From Lingula anatina (taxonomy: Eukaryota > Brachiopoda > Lingulata > Lingulida > Lingulidae), in NCBI RefSeq assembly GCF_001039355.2, contig NW_019775660.1, forward strand, positions 149,504 to 213,503: a stretch of 64,000 nucleotides of DNA, in the 5' to 3' direction. Below, piece after piece: positions 9,126 to 19,839 of the stretch. The notes under the pieces were generated by a model. The model did no database searches and was not told the origin of the DNA. It saw only the letters and a program-made list of their open reading frames with translations. Position numbers and translations under genes: made by a program. Numbering within the stretch: position 1 is the stretch's first letter; the number at the start of each line of letters is the position of its first letter.

Positions 9126-12100
9126 TCAATCCATTTTTGTCAGATCGTATCCGAACAGCTGTGCATCCGTTCTAAAAACCTCCAGCAACCTGCGTAGATC
9201 TGCTTCCTCCACCTCAGCGTAGCTCTCTTTCATTTTTTGTGCCGTGTCGCCGTGAACACTGTGACGAGAAGCAGTATCGTTCATGGATTCCAGAGATGGA
9301 AAGGTGAAGTTTGCACCGATTAATTTCAAGAAGTTTGAGGCGTCTTCTTCTTCTTCTAAATGGCCAATGACATCATATTGAACAGAACAAGGGTCGCAAA
9401 GCTGGAAGTATTCTGCCCAATGGTCGTCTCCCAATCTTTTCTCTCGAGTAAGGATCCCTTTACTGGGGTCATAGATCTTTATGATAAACCTAACAAAACT
9501 CTTTAAGGAAACGGTACCACCAATTTGTTTTTTAAGCATTTTGAAAAGATTGACTGACACTGTATTTCCTTCTGCCAGCATTCTGTAGGCTGATAAGAGT
9601 CGGGCTAACGGATGTCGTACAAATACCACTTTGAGATAGTCCCTAAGAATTACTTCTTTTTTCTTATAATTGAGATATTTAAAGTGAGTAATAGCGCGGT
9701 AGAATCTTGTTGACTGCTTTTGTACTTCAAACAAAGTTGTTGATGGTGCAAGTTTTCCAGCCAGACGAAGAAATACAAAGCGCCAATTCATTATTGCAAC
9801 CTTCGGAATACCACAGAATAGTATTTTGTTTTCTTCATCCACATATGCATACCTTAACTTGTATATTCCTGTGGCAAATGGAGGCGTTGGTGTTGATTTC
9901 GAACCAGAATCATGTGTTAGTCTGTGACACTGTGTCATTACGTCGTGTTTTCTGCGGCTCATTTTTTCTAGCCATGTTTTAGGCAGAGCGTTCCATTTAA
10001 GTAGATTGAAACGGTATGCGAGCTCGTGTGGTGAATCGGGAACGTTACTGGTATGCTGATGAACTCCAGGCTCCCATTTACCGTACACCCTAGAAAGACA
10101 AGTACTATTGGTAATATTAGAATATATTCTCCCCTAGCAAATAAAGTGTTACCCCTGATGCAATGGGTACAGTGATACAGAAAGTCAAGTCATGAAACAA
10201 TGATTTTATTCAACTACTAAAAATGATTTATGAGTGCGTGTTTGTGTATGTGTTTGTGTGTGTGTACGTTTGGACTTACTTGTATGCAGTAGTATTGAAA
10301 AGAAAGAGATCCTTGTAGTCAAATGTACCCAGTGCTTGCTAAAATAAGCTGCTGGTTCGATACACTCTATGATTATTTTAAGAACACGACGACTGGTGGA
10401 ATAGATTGTGACATACGTGAAGTAGACCCCAATGTAGGCTTATACACCGAGACAGTGTTCAATGAATTAGATAGTCCCGTGAGTGACGGTGAGATCATTG
10501 GCGCAATTAAAAAATTAAAAGCTAACAAGAGCTGTGCCGAGGACTGTATGATAAATGAATTTTTTATACACTGTAAATATGCTTTACTTCCGGCGTTAAG
10601 AACTTTGTTTAATTCTGTACTCGATTCGGGGCACTTTCCAGAGAATTGGTGTAAGGGTTGTATCATACCTTTACATAAAAATTGAAATGGTGACGGTCCT
10701 TGTAATTATCGGGGAATTACGATAACTAGTTGTTTAGGCAAGCTGTTTACTTCCATACTTAATAAAAGGCTAGAAGCTTGGGATGAGGATAACAGTGTTA
10801 CACAATTTGGATTTAAAGCGGGGCATAGTACCGTAGATGCTATCTATGTGCTAAAGCACGTGATAAATCGTACTTTAAGGAGTAAGAAGCGACTATATTG
10901 TGCATTTGTGGATTATAAATCAGCTTTCTATTCCATCGATAGGCCAAGTTTATGGAAGACATTAAATAAACTCGGTGTTCAAGGCAAATTGCTCCGAATT
11001 GTAAAAAGTCTTTACAGCAATGTAAAGGCAAGTGTTAAGTTTAAAGGTCAGCTATCTGAATATTTCCAAATACACACCGGTCTATTACAAGGAGAGGTAA
11101 TGTCCCCGCTACTTTACTCTTTGTATGTAAATGATTTTGAAACTTTTTGCTTATCGGAAAATTGTAAAAGTATTGACATACGGGACATAAATCTTTTCTT
11201 ACTTATGTATGCTGATGATACGGTACTTTTATCGGAAACTCCTCAAGGACTACAAAAACTTTCAGATACCCTGAAATTATACTCTCAAAAGTGGAAATAA
11301 ACGGTTAATACAGCAAAAACAAAAACAACGGTCTTCAGAAATGGGGGTAAGTTAAGGGCTGAAGAGACATGGAAATATAACGATGTTGTCTTAGAAAGGG
11401 TGAATCAGTTTAGTTATCTCGGTTTTTTTTAAATTTTAATGGTAAGTTTTGTCAAACTCAAAAACATACAGCAGAACGGGGTAAAAAGCATTATTTGCTA
11501 TTAGCAGCATGTTAAAAACCATAACTTTAATGTGTCCACCCGGTGTGCAGTATTTGATACGTACGTTGGTAGTATTTTAAATTATGCATCAGAAATATGG
11601 GGATTCAATAAGGCAAATGTTATAAGAAAAGTACATACCGATTTTTTTTTAAATAATGCTGGGTGTTAAAAGAAGCACTAGTAATAACTTAGTATATTAT
11701 GAAACCGGGCGATATTCACTTATTTTAGGTAGAAAACTAAGAATATTTAAATATTGGCTGAAATCTGCTCTTCAAAAAACTGTATTATACAAACATGCTA
11801 TAAAGATATCCTTAACAATAATTTCGAGTGGATAAATTGTATACGGAATGACCTTGAATTAATGGGTCTGTCATTTACTTTTTATGAAAACATGTCGGAT
11901 GCTTGTTTACTGCCCTTGATAGAACAAAGATTGAAGGATCATTTTAGACAAGGAGAAATATTCACAGCGGGTAAAGGGCTTCTGTGTCAACACCTTGTTG
12001 ATAGTTTCACAGTGCAATTTTACTTGAATAAGCCAATTTCACAGAAAAATAAGGAATTTATCGCAACATTTAGGCTTTCATCACATAATCTAGCTGTAGA

Positions 12101-12364
12101 GACTGGCCGGAACACAGACACAAATAAGAAATTAAGAATCTGTTAGTTATGCAATTTAAACGATGTAGAGGATGAATTTCATTGTATCCTTAAATGCCCT
12201 CACTACAACACGATTAGGCAGAAATATATTAAGAAATTTTATTATACAAAGCCAAGTGTCTTTAAATTAATTAAATTACTATCACTAACAATGTATCACA
12301 ATTAAACAACTTGGGAAAATACCTGAAATGTGCATCGGAACTAAGATTAATGTCAATCTGATGA

Positions 12365-12403
<39 letters not shown>

Positions 12404-13108
12404 TTTATTGTTTGTATCAGTAGTAGTTGTTGTAGTAATAGTAGTTGATTAGATATAACTTTATATTGTCACTGTTTTATATTCTGATGAGCCGTAGGGC
12501 TCAAAGGTTTAATAGATTGAATTGAATGTGGAGCTTGTCCTATAGATCTAAGATGCTGGACTAAACATCCTATGCGTGGGCCTTGCCAACCGATGAAAGT
12601 TGATTTGGGAAACTGTCAGCTTTTGATATGATCTAAACCACTCCCAGCCTCCGGACAACTTGTCAGCAAAGTTAGTAAGGGCCCCTTTACACTGGACGGC
12701 GTCCTTTCTGCGTCCAGCAGTACGGACCCATTTGAGAGTTAAAAAATTATAATACTTTTCGTGCCGACAACTGGCTGATCATTGAGCATTCATTCTGATA
12801 CAAAATCAATGCTCGTGTCTCCTTATTAGGACCACAGCGATGCCAAATTCCATGGTCGCATAAAGGACGCAGAAAGGACGCCGTCCAGTGTAAAGGGGGT
12901 ATAAGGAAGACTCAAACAGCCTTTGATATAATCTAAACCACTCGCAGCGACCATGGTCTCATGACATGTAGTGTCACCCAGGTTAGTAAGGAAGTCAATG
13001 TAGACCGTCACAGACAAAGAAAGAAGGTTGGAAATCTTGAAAAAATTTGACGGTCTTAGTGTGATAGAAAGAAATAGATGCCCGTCAACGTAACCGTGTG
13101 TGTGTGTT

Positions 13109-13141
<33 letters not shown>

Positions 13142-13856
13142 GAATCTGGGTGTGTGTTTGTAAGATACAATTGGGAGTTTTTGTTTTACAATTGGGAGTT
13201 TTTGTTGATAAGATATTGACCTAGTCAGTCTCCACCACCAGCAAAAGCGTTCTACTTTTGTGGTTATGTATTTTTGCAAGTGTCGCCGATTCTTCTCGTA
13301 AAGCCATTTTTCAACATTGATCTTCAAATATATAAATTAATGATGTACAAATAGATATTTGTTTTTACAAAGAATGCGATAAAATCTTTCATATAAGGTT
13401 TCGTCTGACCACACTCCACTGAATAAGACTGCTCCCTACTTATGAAAGGTACTGTCCTATATTCTTTAAAGGCGGGGGGAGGGGGGGGTAGGTCAGTGTT
13501 TTAATATACATTTTCACCACAGTATAGCTTAAGACAGCTGAACTCCTCCTTGCCATAGTTTGATGTGTTTGTCTAGTTTTCTTTTGTACAAGCACATGGG
13601 AAGAATGTTACCTCCATAGCAAGAAGATCTATTATGTGACTATTCTATTATGTGGCTAATAATTTTACTTAATATGAAAATAACAAGTTAGCCAACGTTA
13701 CGACTGCCCTGCTTGTAATAAAATTTACATCACAATTTAACCTTTTTCATTACACTCTACTTACCATGACCAGTCTTTGGGTCTTTGTGTACTCAGAATA
13801 TAAACAACTAATAAGCAAGCCATTAATATGCTAAATTGCAGTCGCAGTAGTCTCAT
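9126..13856 (-). CDS. Carbohydrate sulfotransferase (HNK-1ST/CHST8-14 type), unit D
   Basis: Two coding exons (13856-13765 and 10089-9126) join in frame (TCA TG|G GTG TAC) into a predicted 351-aa type II Golgi sulfotransferase. The signal anchor is MRLLRLQFSILMACLLVVYI. The catalytic exon has the same loops as unit B: CGIPKVAIMNWRFVF, VRHPLARLLSAYR and DHWAEYFQLCDPC. N-terminal and C-terminal parts are nearly identical to unit B, whereas the stretch between the two PAPS loops and that after the 3' loop (roughly residues 155-250) differ strongly. The 3.7-kb intron is much longer than the 0.75-kb intron of unit B because it holds a retrotransposon relic (10323-12527), an inverted-repeat element (12679-12901) and microsatellites. 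No frameshift is seen in the coding exons. Confidence 0.87.
10323..12527 (+). mobile_element. Degenerate non-LTR retrotransposon with reverse transcriptase
   Basis: The plus strand encodes pieces of a LINE-type reverse transcriptase: upstream block DGEIIGAIKKLKANKS, then NYRGITITSCLGKLF, the catalytic region AFVDYKSAFYSID and YADDTVLLS, and a C-terminal tail with a CxLNDVEDEFHCILKCPHY zinc-finger-like motif. In-frame stops at 10681-10683 and 11298-11300 and frame breaks after about 11430 show that it is dead. The endonuclease domain is missing, so it is 5' truncated. The 3' end has an (ATT)n run at 12363-12402, a gagccgtagggctc hairpin and a short attgaattgaa tail. It lies antisense in the unit D intron. 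Jockey/CR1/I-like group; exact clade unresolved. Confidence 0.85.
12679..12901. mobile_element. Foldback/MITE-like element with ~36-bp inverted ends
   Basis: Left arm cccctttacactggacggcg continues into tcctttctgcgtcc. The right arm is the reverse complement (ggacgcagaaaggacgccgt, then ccagtgtaaaggggg). The arms are about 36 bp and nearly perfect, with about 150 bp between them. Flanking sequence is itself duplicated: gatatgatctaaaccactc at 12626 and gatataatctaaaccactc at 12921. No protein is encoded. Confidence 0.7.
13097..13152. repeat. (TG)n microsatellite
   Basis: A TG-rich dinucleotide tract with interspersed TTTG units in the unit D intron. Open frames through it give His-Thr repeats and are not genes. 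Confidence 0.85.
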
Positions 13857-14220
13857 CTCGACTCCGTTTTCTCCTTTCTTTCAATGCAGCATGTCTTCAA
13901 CCTGAAGTCAAGGGGTGAAGGTCGACCTCGCAATCCGAGGCTGTCAATGACTATAACCCCCCCCCCCTCTTAAAAAATCTAGATCCGCCCCTTACGTCTT
14001 ATCAGGGTATGCTTCGAACTGGATGTCCAACAATACTCTTATTTAGGAAGGGGGCAATGTAAAATCTAGATTAATCTCTGATCAGCTATTCGAAATTAGT
14101 CCGTTTAGTAATTATATTTATTAAAATTTTAAAAGTACACAAAGGAGTATTTTTGCGACAAAAACTCAAATTTAACAAATTATCCCGGGGTGAACTGTAT
14201 TTTCCCCCGGTTTACCAAAC

Positions 14221-14221
<1 letters not shown>

Positions 14222-14277
<56 letters not shown>

Positions 14278-14278
14278 T
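14222..14278. repeat. (ATA)n microsatellite, possible LINE tail
   Basis: About 18 AAT/ATA triplets followed by tataaactttatttaaagagg. In the minus sense this reads as an aataaagtttata end followed by a trinucleotide tail, the usual look of a LINE or SINE 3' end, but too little of a body is recognisable to name an element. Confidence 0.7.
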
Positions 14279-14569
14279 ATAAACTTTATTTAAAGAGGGT
14301 AAAAAAGTTTTAACAAGTGCACACACTTATCTTACACATAGCCCAATGGGTGGTTAAAATGAAATATTTTGTTAATGAATAAAATATGAGGTAAAAATGA
14401 AATAAGTTAGAAAAACAAAGGTAATAAAAATAAAACGTTATGCTTCCCTTCCTGACACTCGTTAGAAGTCGGTAACTAGTCTGGAAGAAGTCCAGTAAGA
14501 AAACCCGCGCACAAGAGGAGGTTTGCCAAATACACCATTTATTCGCGTACATGTACATGTACTAGACTT

Positions 14570-14637
14570 TAAGATATCGCGAGACTCTCGCGCCGTGACT
14601 CACGCTCTTTTTAAACTTTGACAGGTTGGCTGACTAC
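14570..14637 (-). promoter_or_regulatory. Conserved upstream module, unit D
   Basis: Fourth copy of the module: agatatcgcgagactctcgcg, then gtgactcacgctc, then gacaggttggctgactacc. The TCTCGCGA part is intact. The YY1-like box is altered (aagatggc to aggttggc). It lies about 710 bp upstream of the start codon at 13856. Confidence 0.58.
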
Positions 14638-15016
14638 CGAAGGTGACAGGGGAAGGTGAATGTGATATTTTTTTGCTATATTGATGAAAGACATTCAACT
14701 GTCCATTTATGTTTTAAAAGTTTGACATGTCCTCGGGTAAGCTAAACAAAATGCTATTCGTGCTTTCAGAATGCGCTCAAAAGCCTGGCTTGAATTACTT
14801 CAATATAATTAAAAACAATTAACATTTGGTGCTGTTACAAAGCAAAACTTAAAACCCACAGAACCATTCAAGGACATTATATTCATGAAACAATCGACAC
14901 CCTTCAATACCGGACGTGTCGGGCTACATGTACCCAATATTATCTCATCCTAATGCAGTGACAGCAGCGCCGAGCAGGGCGCCAGAACGTCGCTCACAAA
15001 GCAACTTTTTAAGTGT

Positions 15017-15229
15017 ATTCCCAGAGATTTAGATCGATCCGGAGTTTTAGATTTAGATCGACCTAACGCCCTGGGGGTCCAGGCTAAATTACAGTCAGCC
15101 GAGCGCGCACCATAGTAAATTACCCCCTTGCAGCTTTTAGTAAGCGGGACAGACGCTTAAGCCGGCTAAACTGACAGTAATCTAGTGAGACTCCCCACAG
15201 GGATTGATCGATCTAAAATCTATGGGAAT
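15017..15229. mobile_element. MITE-like element, family 4, copy 1
   Basis: Begins attcccagagatttagatcg and ends gatctaaaatctatgggaat, so the ends are imperfect inverted repeats. A second copy at 59376-59566 shares the ends and internal words (gccgagcg, aattaccccctt, cagtaatctagtgagactcc). Non-coding. Confidence 0.68.
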
Positions 15230-15234
15230 GGGGT

Positions 15235-15879
15235 CTTTCACGAGCTTCTAGGGGAAACAGCCCCCGAGGGGGGGGGGGGCGCTGTACGGCCTTACTACAT
15301 TGGAATCGACACATGGAATTAAATCTCATCACACAGAAGGAAGAGGCAACCTTCTTAACACGAGGGCTAAAGATTCTGCAAAACAACTGCAGCAGAACAG
15401 GGCATACTTGTGTACGAGCATTAATACGCTGCATTTATTAATATTGAACGCCTGCCACATACTTGGCAAAAATGAATGTGATCCCACCACAAATGTCTGC
15501 TGCAACGCGACTCCTGTGTATTCATTAAGCCCTATCTGTTTTAACAAATTAAAATTTGTTACCGAATTGATAACATGAAAACATTATTAAAATGCACATT
15601 TTATTCGAATACATACAAAGCACAGTCTCTTCTTACAAAAGCATATTTCTGAAAAATGTTCCGAAGATTGGAACGCCTGTCATGACCCACAGTACATGTA
15701 GTACGTCGGGGATAAAAATGCTCACAACGAAATGTTTGCCTGCCACGAAATGGTGACAAAACTGTCATAGTCTTCCATTCTCCCTTTGCCGGAAAACCAT
15801 CATCAATCAATCAATGTCTCACATCATCTGTCAGATTGCAGTGCAAGTGTATTTCTGAATATCAACTTAATCATTGTCT
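15235..15879. other. Intergenic, no supported gene
   Basis: Contains a short G run (15270-15280) and several short open frames without recognisable domains. It lies downstream of the somatomedin-B-like gene and may include its 3' UTR. Confidence 0.5.
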
Positions 15880-18800
15880 TTACATGACAGATGTACGTGT
15901 AATAAACACAATTATTACAACCTGCCAAAGAAATCTGCATCCCGAGGCGGAAGATGCCGGCGGAGCAACGTCTTCTTTGCCAGGGGACACGGTAGAATCG
16001 AACGACACAGAAGTGCTTTTCTTCAAGATGCTCACGTTAAAAATGATACCGCTATTATTTACTCGAGGGTATGAATGGCGAAGAAAAGCCTCGATTTCAT
16101 CATTTAAATCCTGGAACAATCGTTTGGCGTCGCTGATGTGTTTAACTTGTCTTTGCAGTCGTAGCGCTGCAGTATTGGTGACGAAAGCCTTCTCGTGGTC
16201 TGGGAGGGTGCATTTACTTTTCACGTGATCAATCGTCCAAGCGCCGTAAGGAGAAAAATGAGAAATATCTTTCTCAAAAAAAAGCCACTCATACATAATG
16301 CAAAGAGACGAATATCTGGAAAGGTGCACCATTTGTCGGTTGGGAACGAATTTGAAAGTTAGAGGGAACGGGATATTTCGTATATCTTGAATGGGAGGCA
16401 AGCAGAACGATTGTTCTTCGGAGCATCCAGCGACTCGTTTACATTTGTTCTGAAAAGAATGTGAAATATTTAATAGAAGTAAAATGTCTAGCGCGATTAT
16501 CGTGTTGAAGTATGCCGAAATACACTCTGATAATTGCTCTTTTCAGTTCAAACAATTTTAAAAACAAAAATTATGTATTTATAAATAATTTAAAGATATG
16601 GTATACTTAAGGTAAACAGAACTGAAAAAGTGCTCTTCTTGTTAATTTCTTGAAATCAATGGCTTGAGTTTTAGTGCCAAACGCGGCTTGCCCATTCTAT
16701 TTTAAATACCAATTCTGACCTCCGGTGGCGCTGGATTGAAATGCCCCGTGCCTATGAACTTCTTACAGACCCTTCTTAGACACCACAAAAACACATAAAT
16801 AACCTAATTACTTAATAAATAACCAATCTAATAAGGATCCTATACCATACAGGCCAATGTGGTCGGAGTCCCATAAGACATGCACAGTTCACAGTACGTG
16901 TAGTTTCTGGTTGCCAGTTTCGATTTTGAAAAAAAATGGAAACTAGGCACTAAATTTCGATTTCACACATGCAATAAGTGTGAGACGGATGTTTTAAGCC
17001 CGCTAGGAAAAAAAATCATTAATGCTTACGTCATCCTCGTTGTCCTTGCAACGTGATTCCCTTTGAAAGTCTATCAATGCGGAAAAAATATACGGTTCAA
17101 ACACTCTCTTCCTCTTGTCATCTGAAAAAAAAAAGATTATCCATTTAATTTTAAGCCAAGGTTACATTTGCCATGCGATGGCCGTACGGTGCACACATAC
17201 AACCCGTTGGCGTCTGAGCAGAGGCAGACGGTAGCCGTCCGAAATAGTACGGAATAAGGGCCCCTGTTGCCTCTAGGGTTTTGTCAAGCTAAAAAGATTT
17301 AACAAATTCCGAAAGCCGTAAGCTCGTATGCAGTTCCTGCAGGGGCATTGTTTAATGGAGTTGCGTTCGTTATGATGTTGCTTGTACCTGGACCATTCGT
17401 TCCCTCTGACGGTTTAAGGAGGCATAGATATGTTAAAATATGTTTAAATATGCATAAAATCGTAGTATATTTCTCTTACACGAATTTATTTTTGTGCATT
17501 TCATAATTCTGACCACATGAGTGCTAAAATCGTAGAATCAACTCCGACAACATATCGATCCTCAAAGAAGAAAAGCCTCACGGAAGGCGTACGGCAACTA
17601 TGCTGAGACTGTAGGATATTTATTCAACCGACAAATCAAATTTTCCTTACATGACTTCAAGTTAGCACAATGGCACAGCACCCGAACACTATGCAAACAT
17701 ACTCGCCGTAGCCCGTAGCCATTTACGATGTCATAAAATGGAATGGAAAATCATATACGATTTCATTTATGGCAATATAAACGACTCCTTCGCGCGGCGC
17801 CTATGGCAAATGTAATATATATGCGTTTATGATAAATGTATTACAATGCAGACTTAAACAGTTCACAAAAGGTGAATTTTTAAATGTCCATAGAAACTGT
17901 GTGTGCAATCATTAAGAAGAAGCTTCTAATGTTTCTCGGTTCTGTCTGATAGAGCAGATATTACATTATTGAGGATGCTGGCATGTATAAATTGAAATAG
18001 CTGGGCAACGGGTTGAAATTATAATGAAAATAAGACGAAAAAGAAGAAGATGATGAAAAAGAATTTCATAATTTTAGAGAGAATTTGAAGAACATTTTTC
18101 AGCTACACCAAACGATAAAGATCAACGTTGTAACATTTTATGACAACCATACGGGGACATTTTTAAACGTTAAAAGGAACAAGTGGACAAACATTCTACA
18201 ATTAATCGATAACAAAACGCGCCTTGAACTAGCTAAGACGGCAAACAATATGGATTTTACTCCACACTAAAATAACTCACCGAAACCATCACATTCTCGG
18301 ATACTTATGGAAAAGTCCGCGGGCAGACGACAAAGCCAGCAGAATATGTTCCGACCAAACGAGTGACCCCGAATTCCCTTATAGTATGTCAACGAGAAAG
18401 GCCCAAACATGCAAAGTTTTTCTAATTCGGGGTCAACGTCGTTCAGACACACCCCGTCATTGGAACCCTCGTCGGGACTGTGACTTCCCCCAGGTCCGAT
18501 ACAAGGGCGTCCGGGGTAGTAGTCGGGGGTATCAAAGAATATCAAGCAATCGTCTATCATAAAAACCTTCTTCAAAATCTCAGCAACGGTCCAAAGGCTT
18601 TGAAAATGAGTCTCAACTTCTGCATTGTCACACGCAATCATGGGCTTCCACGCTTTGTGTGACAAAACATTGTGACAGGTAGCGCAGAAAATGTTTTTGA
18701 ATGTGACGTTTGCCTCCGTTGATGAGACAGGCAGCATGATATCGATGTCGTCAGACCAGCCTTTGAACTCACATTTTTGGCGGACATTTTCATCATGCCA

Positions 18801-19457
18801 ATGACTTGGACATGAGGAGACGATCCAAAAGTACTTACTGCCAACGCCCCATATCTGCCTGGTGCCTTGTAACCAGCATTCTGTGTCATTGCTGCTTATC
18901 TCAACCCCCGTGACTTTTGTCTCCCTGCAGTGGTTGTCGTACGGCCAACAGCAGTCGCCAAACACGTCACACAGATCGTCACAGAAGCAGGTTACCAGAA
19001 CCACGTCGTTAATCCACATGCCGTTTCCTATGACACAGATCGGGTTGTTCACTGTGACGTTGAATGGAATCAAACCTCTGGTTGGATCTGCTGTTGAATT
19101 GGCTTCATCGTTGGTCCACATTATCGCGACGGAATGGTGGGAATGGTCCGCCAACTCAGAAGCGTTTTGACGTGCACTCATGTCTCTTGGGTTTAAGTTG
19201 GGCACTTCTGCTGTGAAGCTGGAGAGACCAGAACCTTCATTCTTCACCATTTTCGCCGTCACTTGTTCCCCCTCCACAGACTGTTTACCGCCGAAACTGA
19301 CGTTTCTCATGAAAAATGGCGTTGCAGCATTACTCCAAGTTGAGAAATGACTCGAGTTTTCCAAGGATTGAGCATCACCGGTCTGCGCCTGTCCTAGACT
19401 GACGAGGACAAATAATGCCAGCATTAGGATCGCCTTCATGTCGTGCATTGGCTCCAA
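15880..19457 (-). CDS. Secreted protein with somatomedin-B-like cysteine-rich domain
   Basis: Three exons (19457-18281, 17121-17030, 16449-15880) join in frame (G|AT and GAC|AAC) to give 612 aa from the first ATG. The third ATG (19439) is a better start, giving 606 aa, because it opens directly on a signal peptide (MKAILMLALFVLVSLGQAQ) and the predicted transcription start leaves only a few bases before the first ATG. A Ser/Thr/Asn-rich stretch follows, then a somatomedin-B-like module at about 141-177 (CFCDDLCDVFGDCCWPYDNH), then a Cys-rich region with FCATCHNVL and CWLCRLPADF. Related ectodomains occur in invertebrate adhesion-type GPCRs, but no seven-helix region follows; the C-terminus has only about ten hydrophobic residues. 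It is therefore predicted to be extracellular with unknown ligand. Exon 2 is short and basic (DDKRKRVFEPYIF). Confidence 0.78.
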
Positions 19458-19463
19458 TTATTC

Positions 19464-19500
19464 TGAACATCAGATAGCGGTGCTTTGTAAGGTTTATATA
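19464..19500 (-). promoter_or_regulatory. TATA box and initiator for the SMB-like gene
   Basis: In minus sense TATATAAACC starts at 19500, and a TCAGAAT initiator-like match places +1 near 19464, about 30-36 bases downstream. The first ATG (19457) would then lie only about 7 bases from +1, which favours the downstream ATG at 19439. Confidence 0.5.
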
Positions 19501-19839
19501 CTAATAGCTAAGGACGCGCCTTTTGTTTCTTTATTCCTCATGAAGAGTTGCCTGAAGAGTTGCCTATCATTTTTGGATTGGCAGATGGTAGCCAATGAAA
19601 ATGAGAGAAATATCACTAATAGCATTGTCCTAATCAACCATTGGTCTTGGGCAAGAAGACGTCTTCGATATGGTTTTACGTATGACGCCTTCGTAAGACG
19701 CTTGACGTTTTACAAAATTGCTTGCATTTTGAAGATGTTTTCCGAGCCTCTTTATACTGAGACCACGCCTTGCCGATACCAAAGCATTCTCCAGACATTT
19801 TGTAATGCTCATCAACGCTTCTGAAGAACGTTAAAGTTT

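Noticed and set aside
9707-9982. Plus-strand open frame opposite the sulfotransferase
   Set aside because: Antisense shadow of the conserved catalytic exon; no independent signal.
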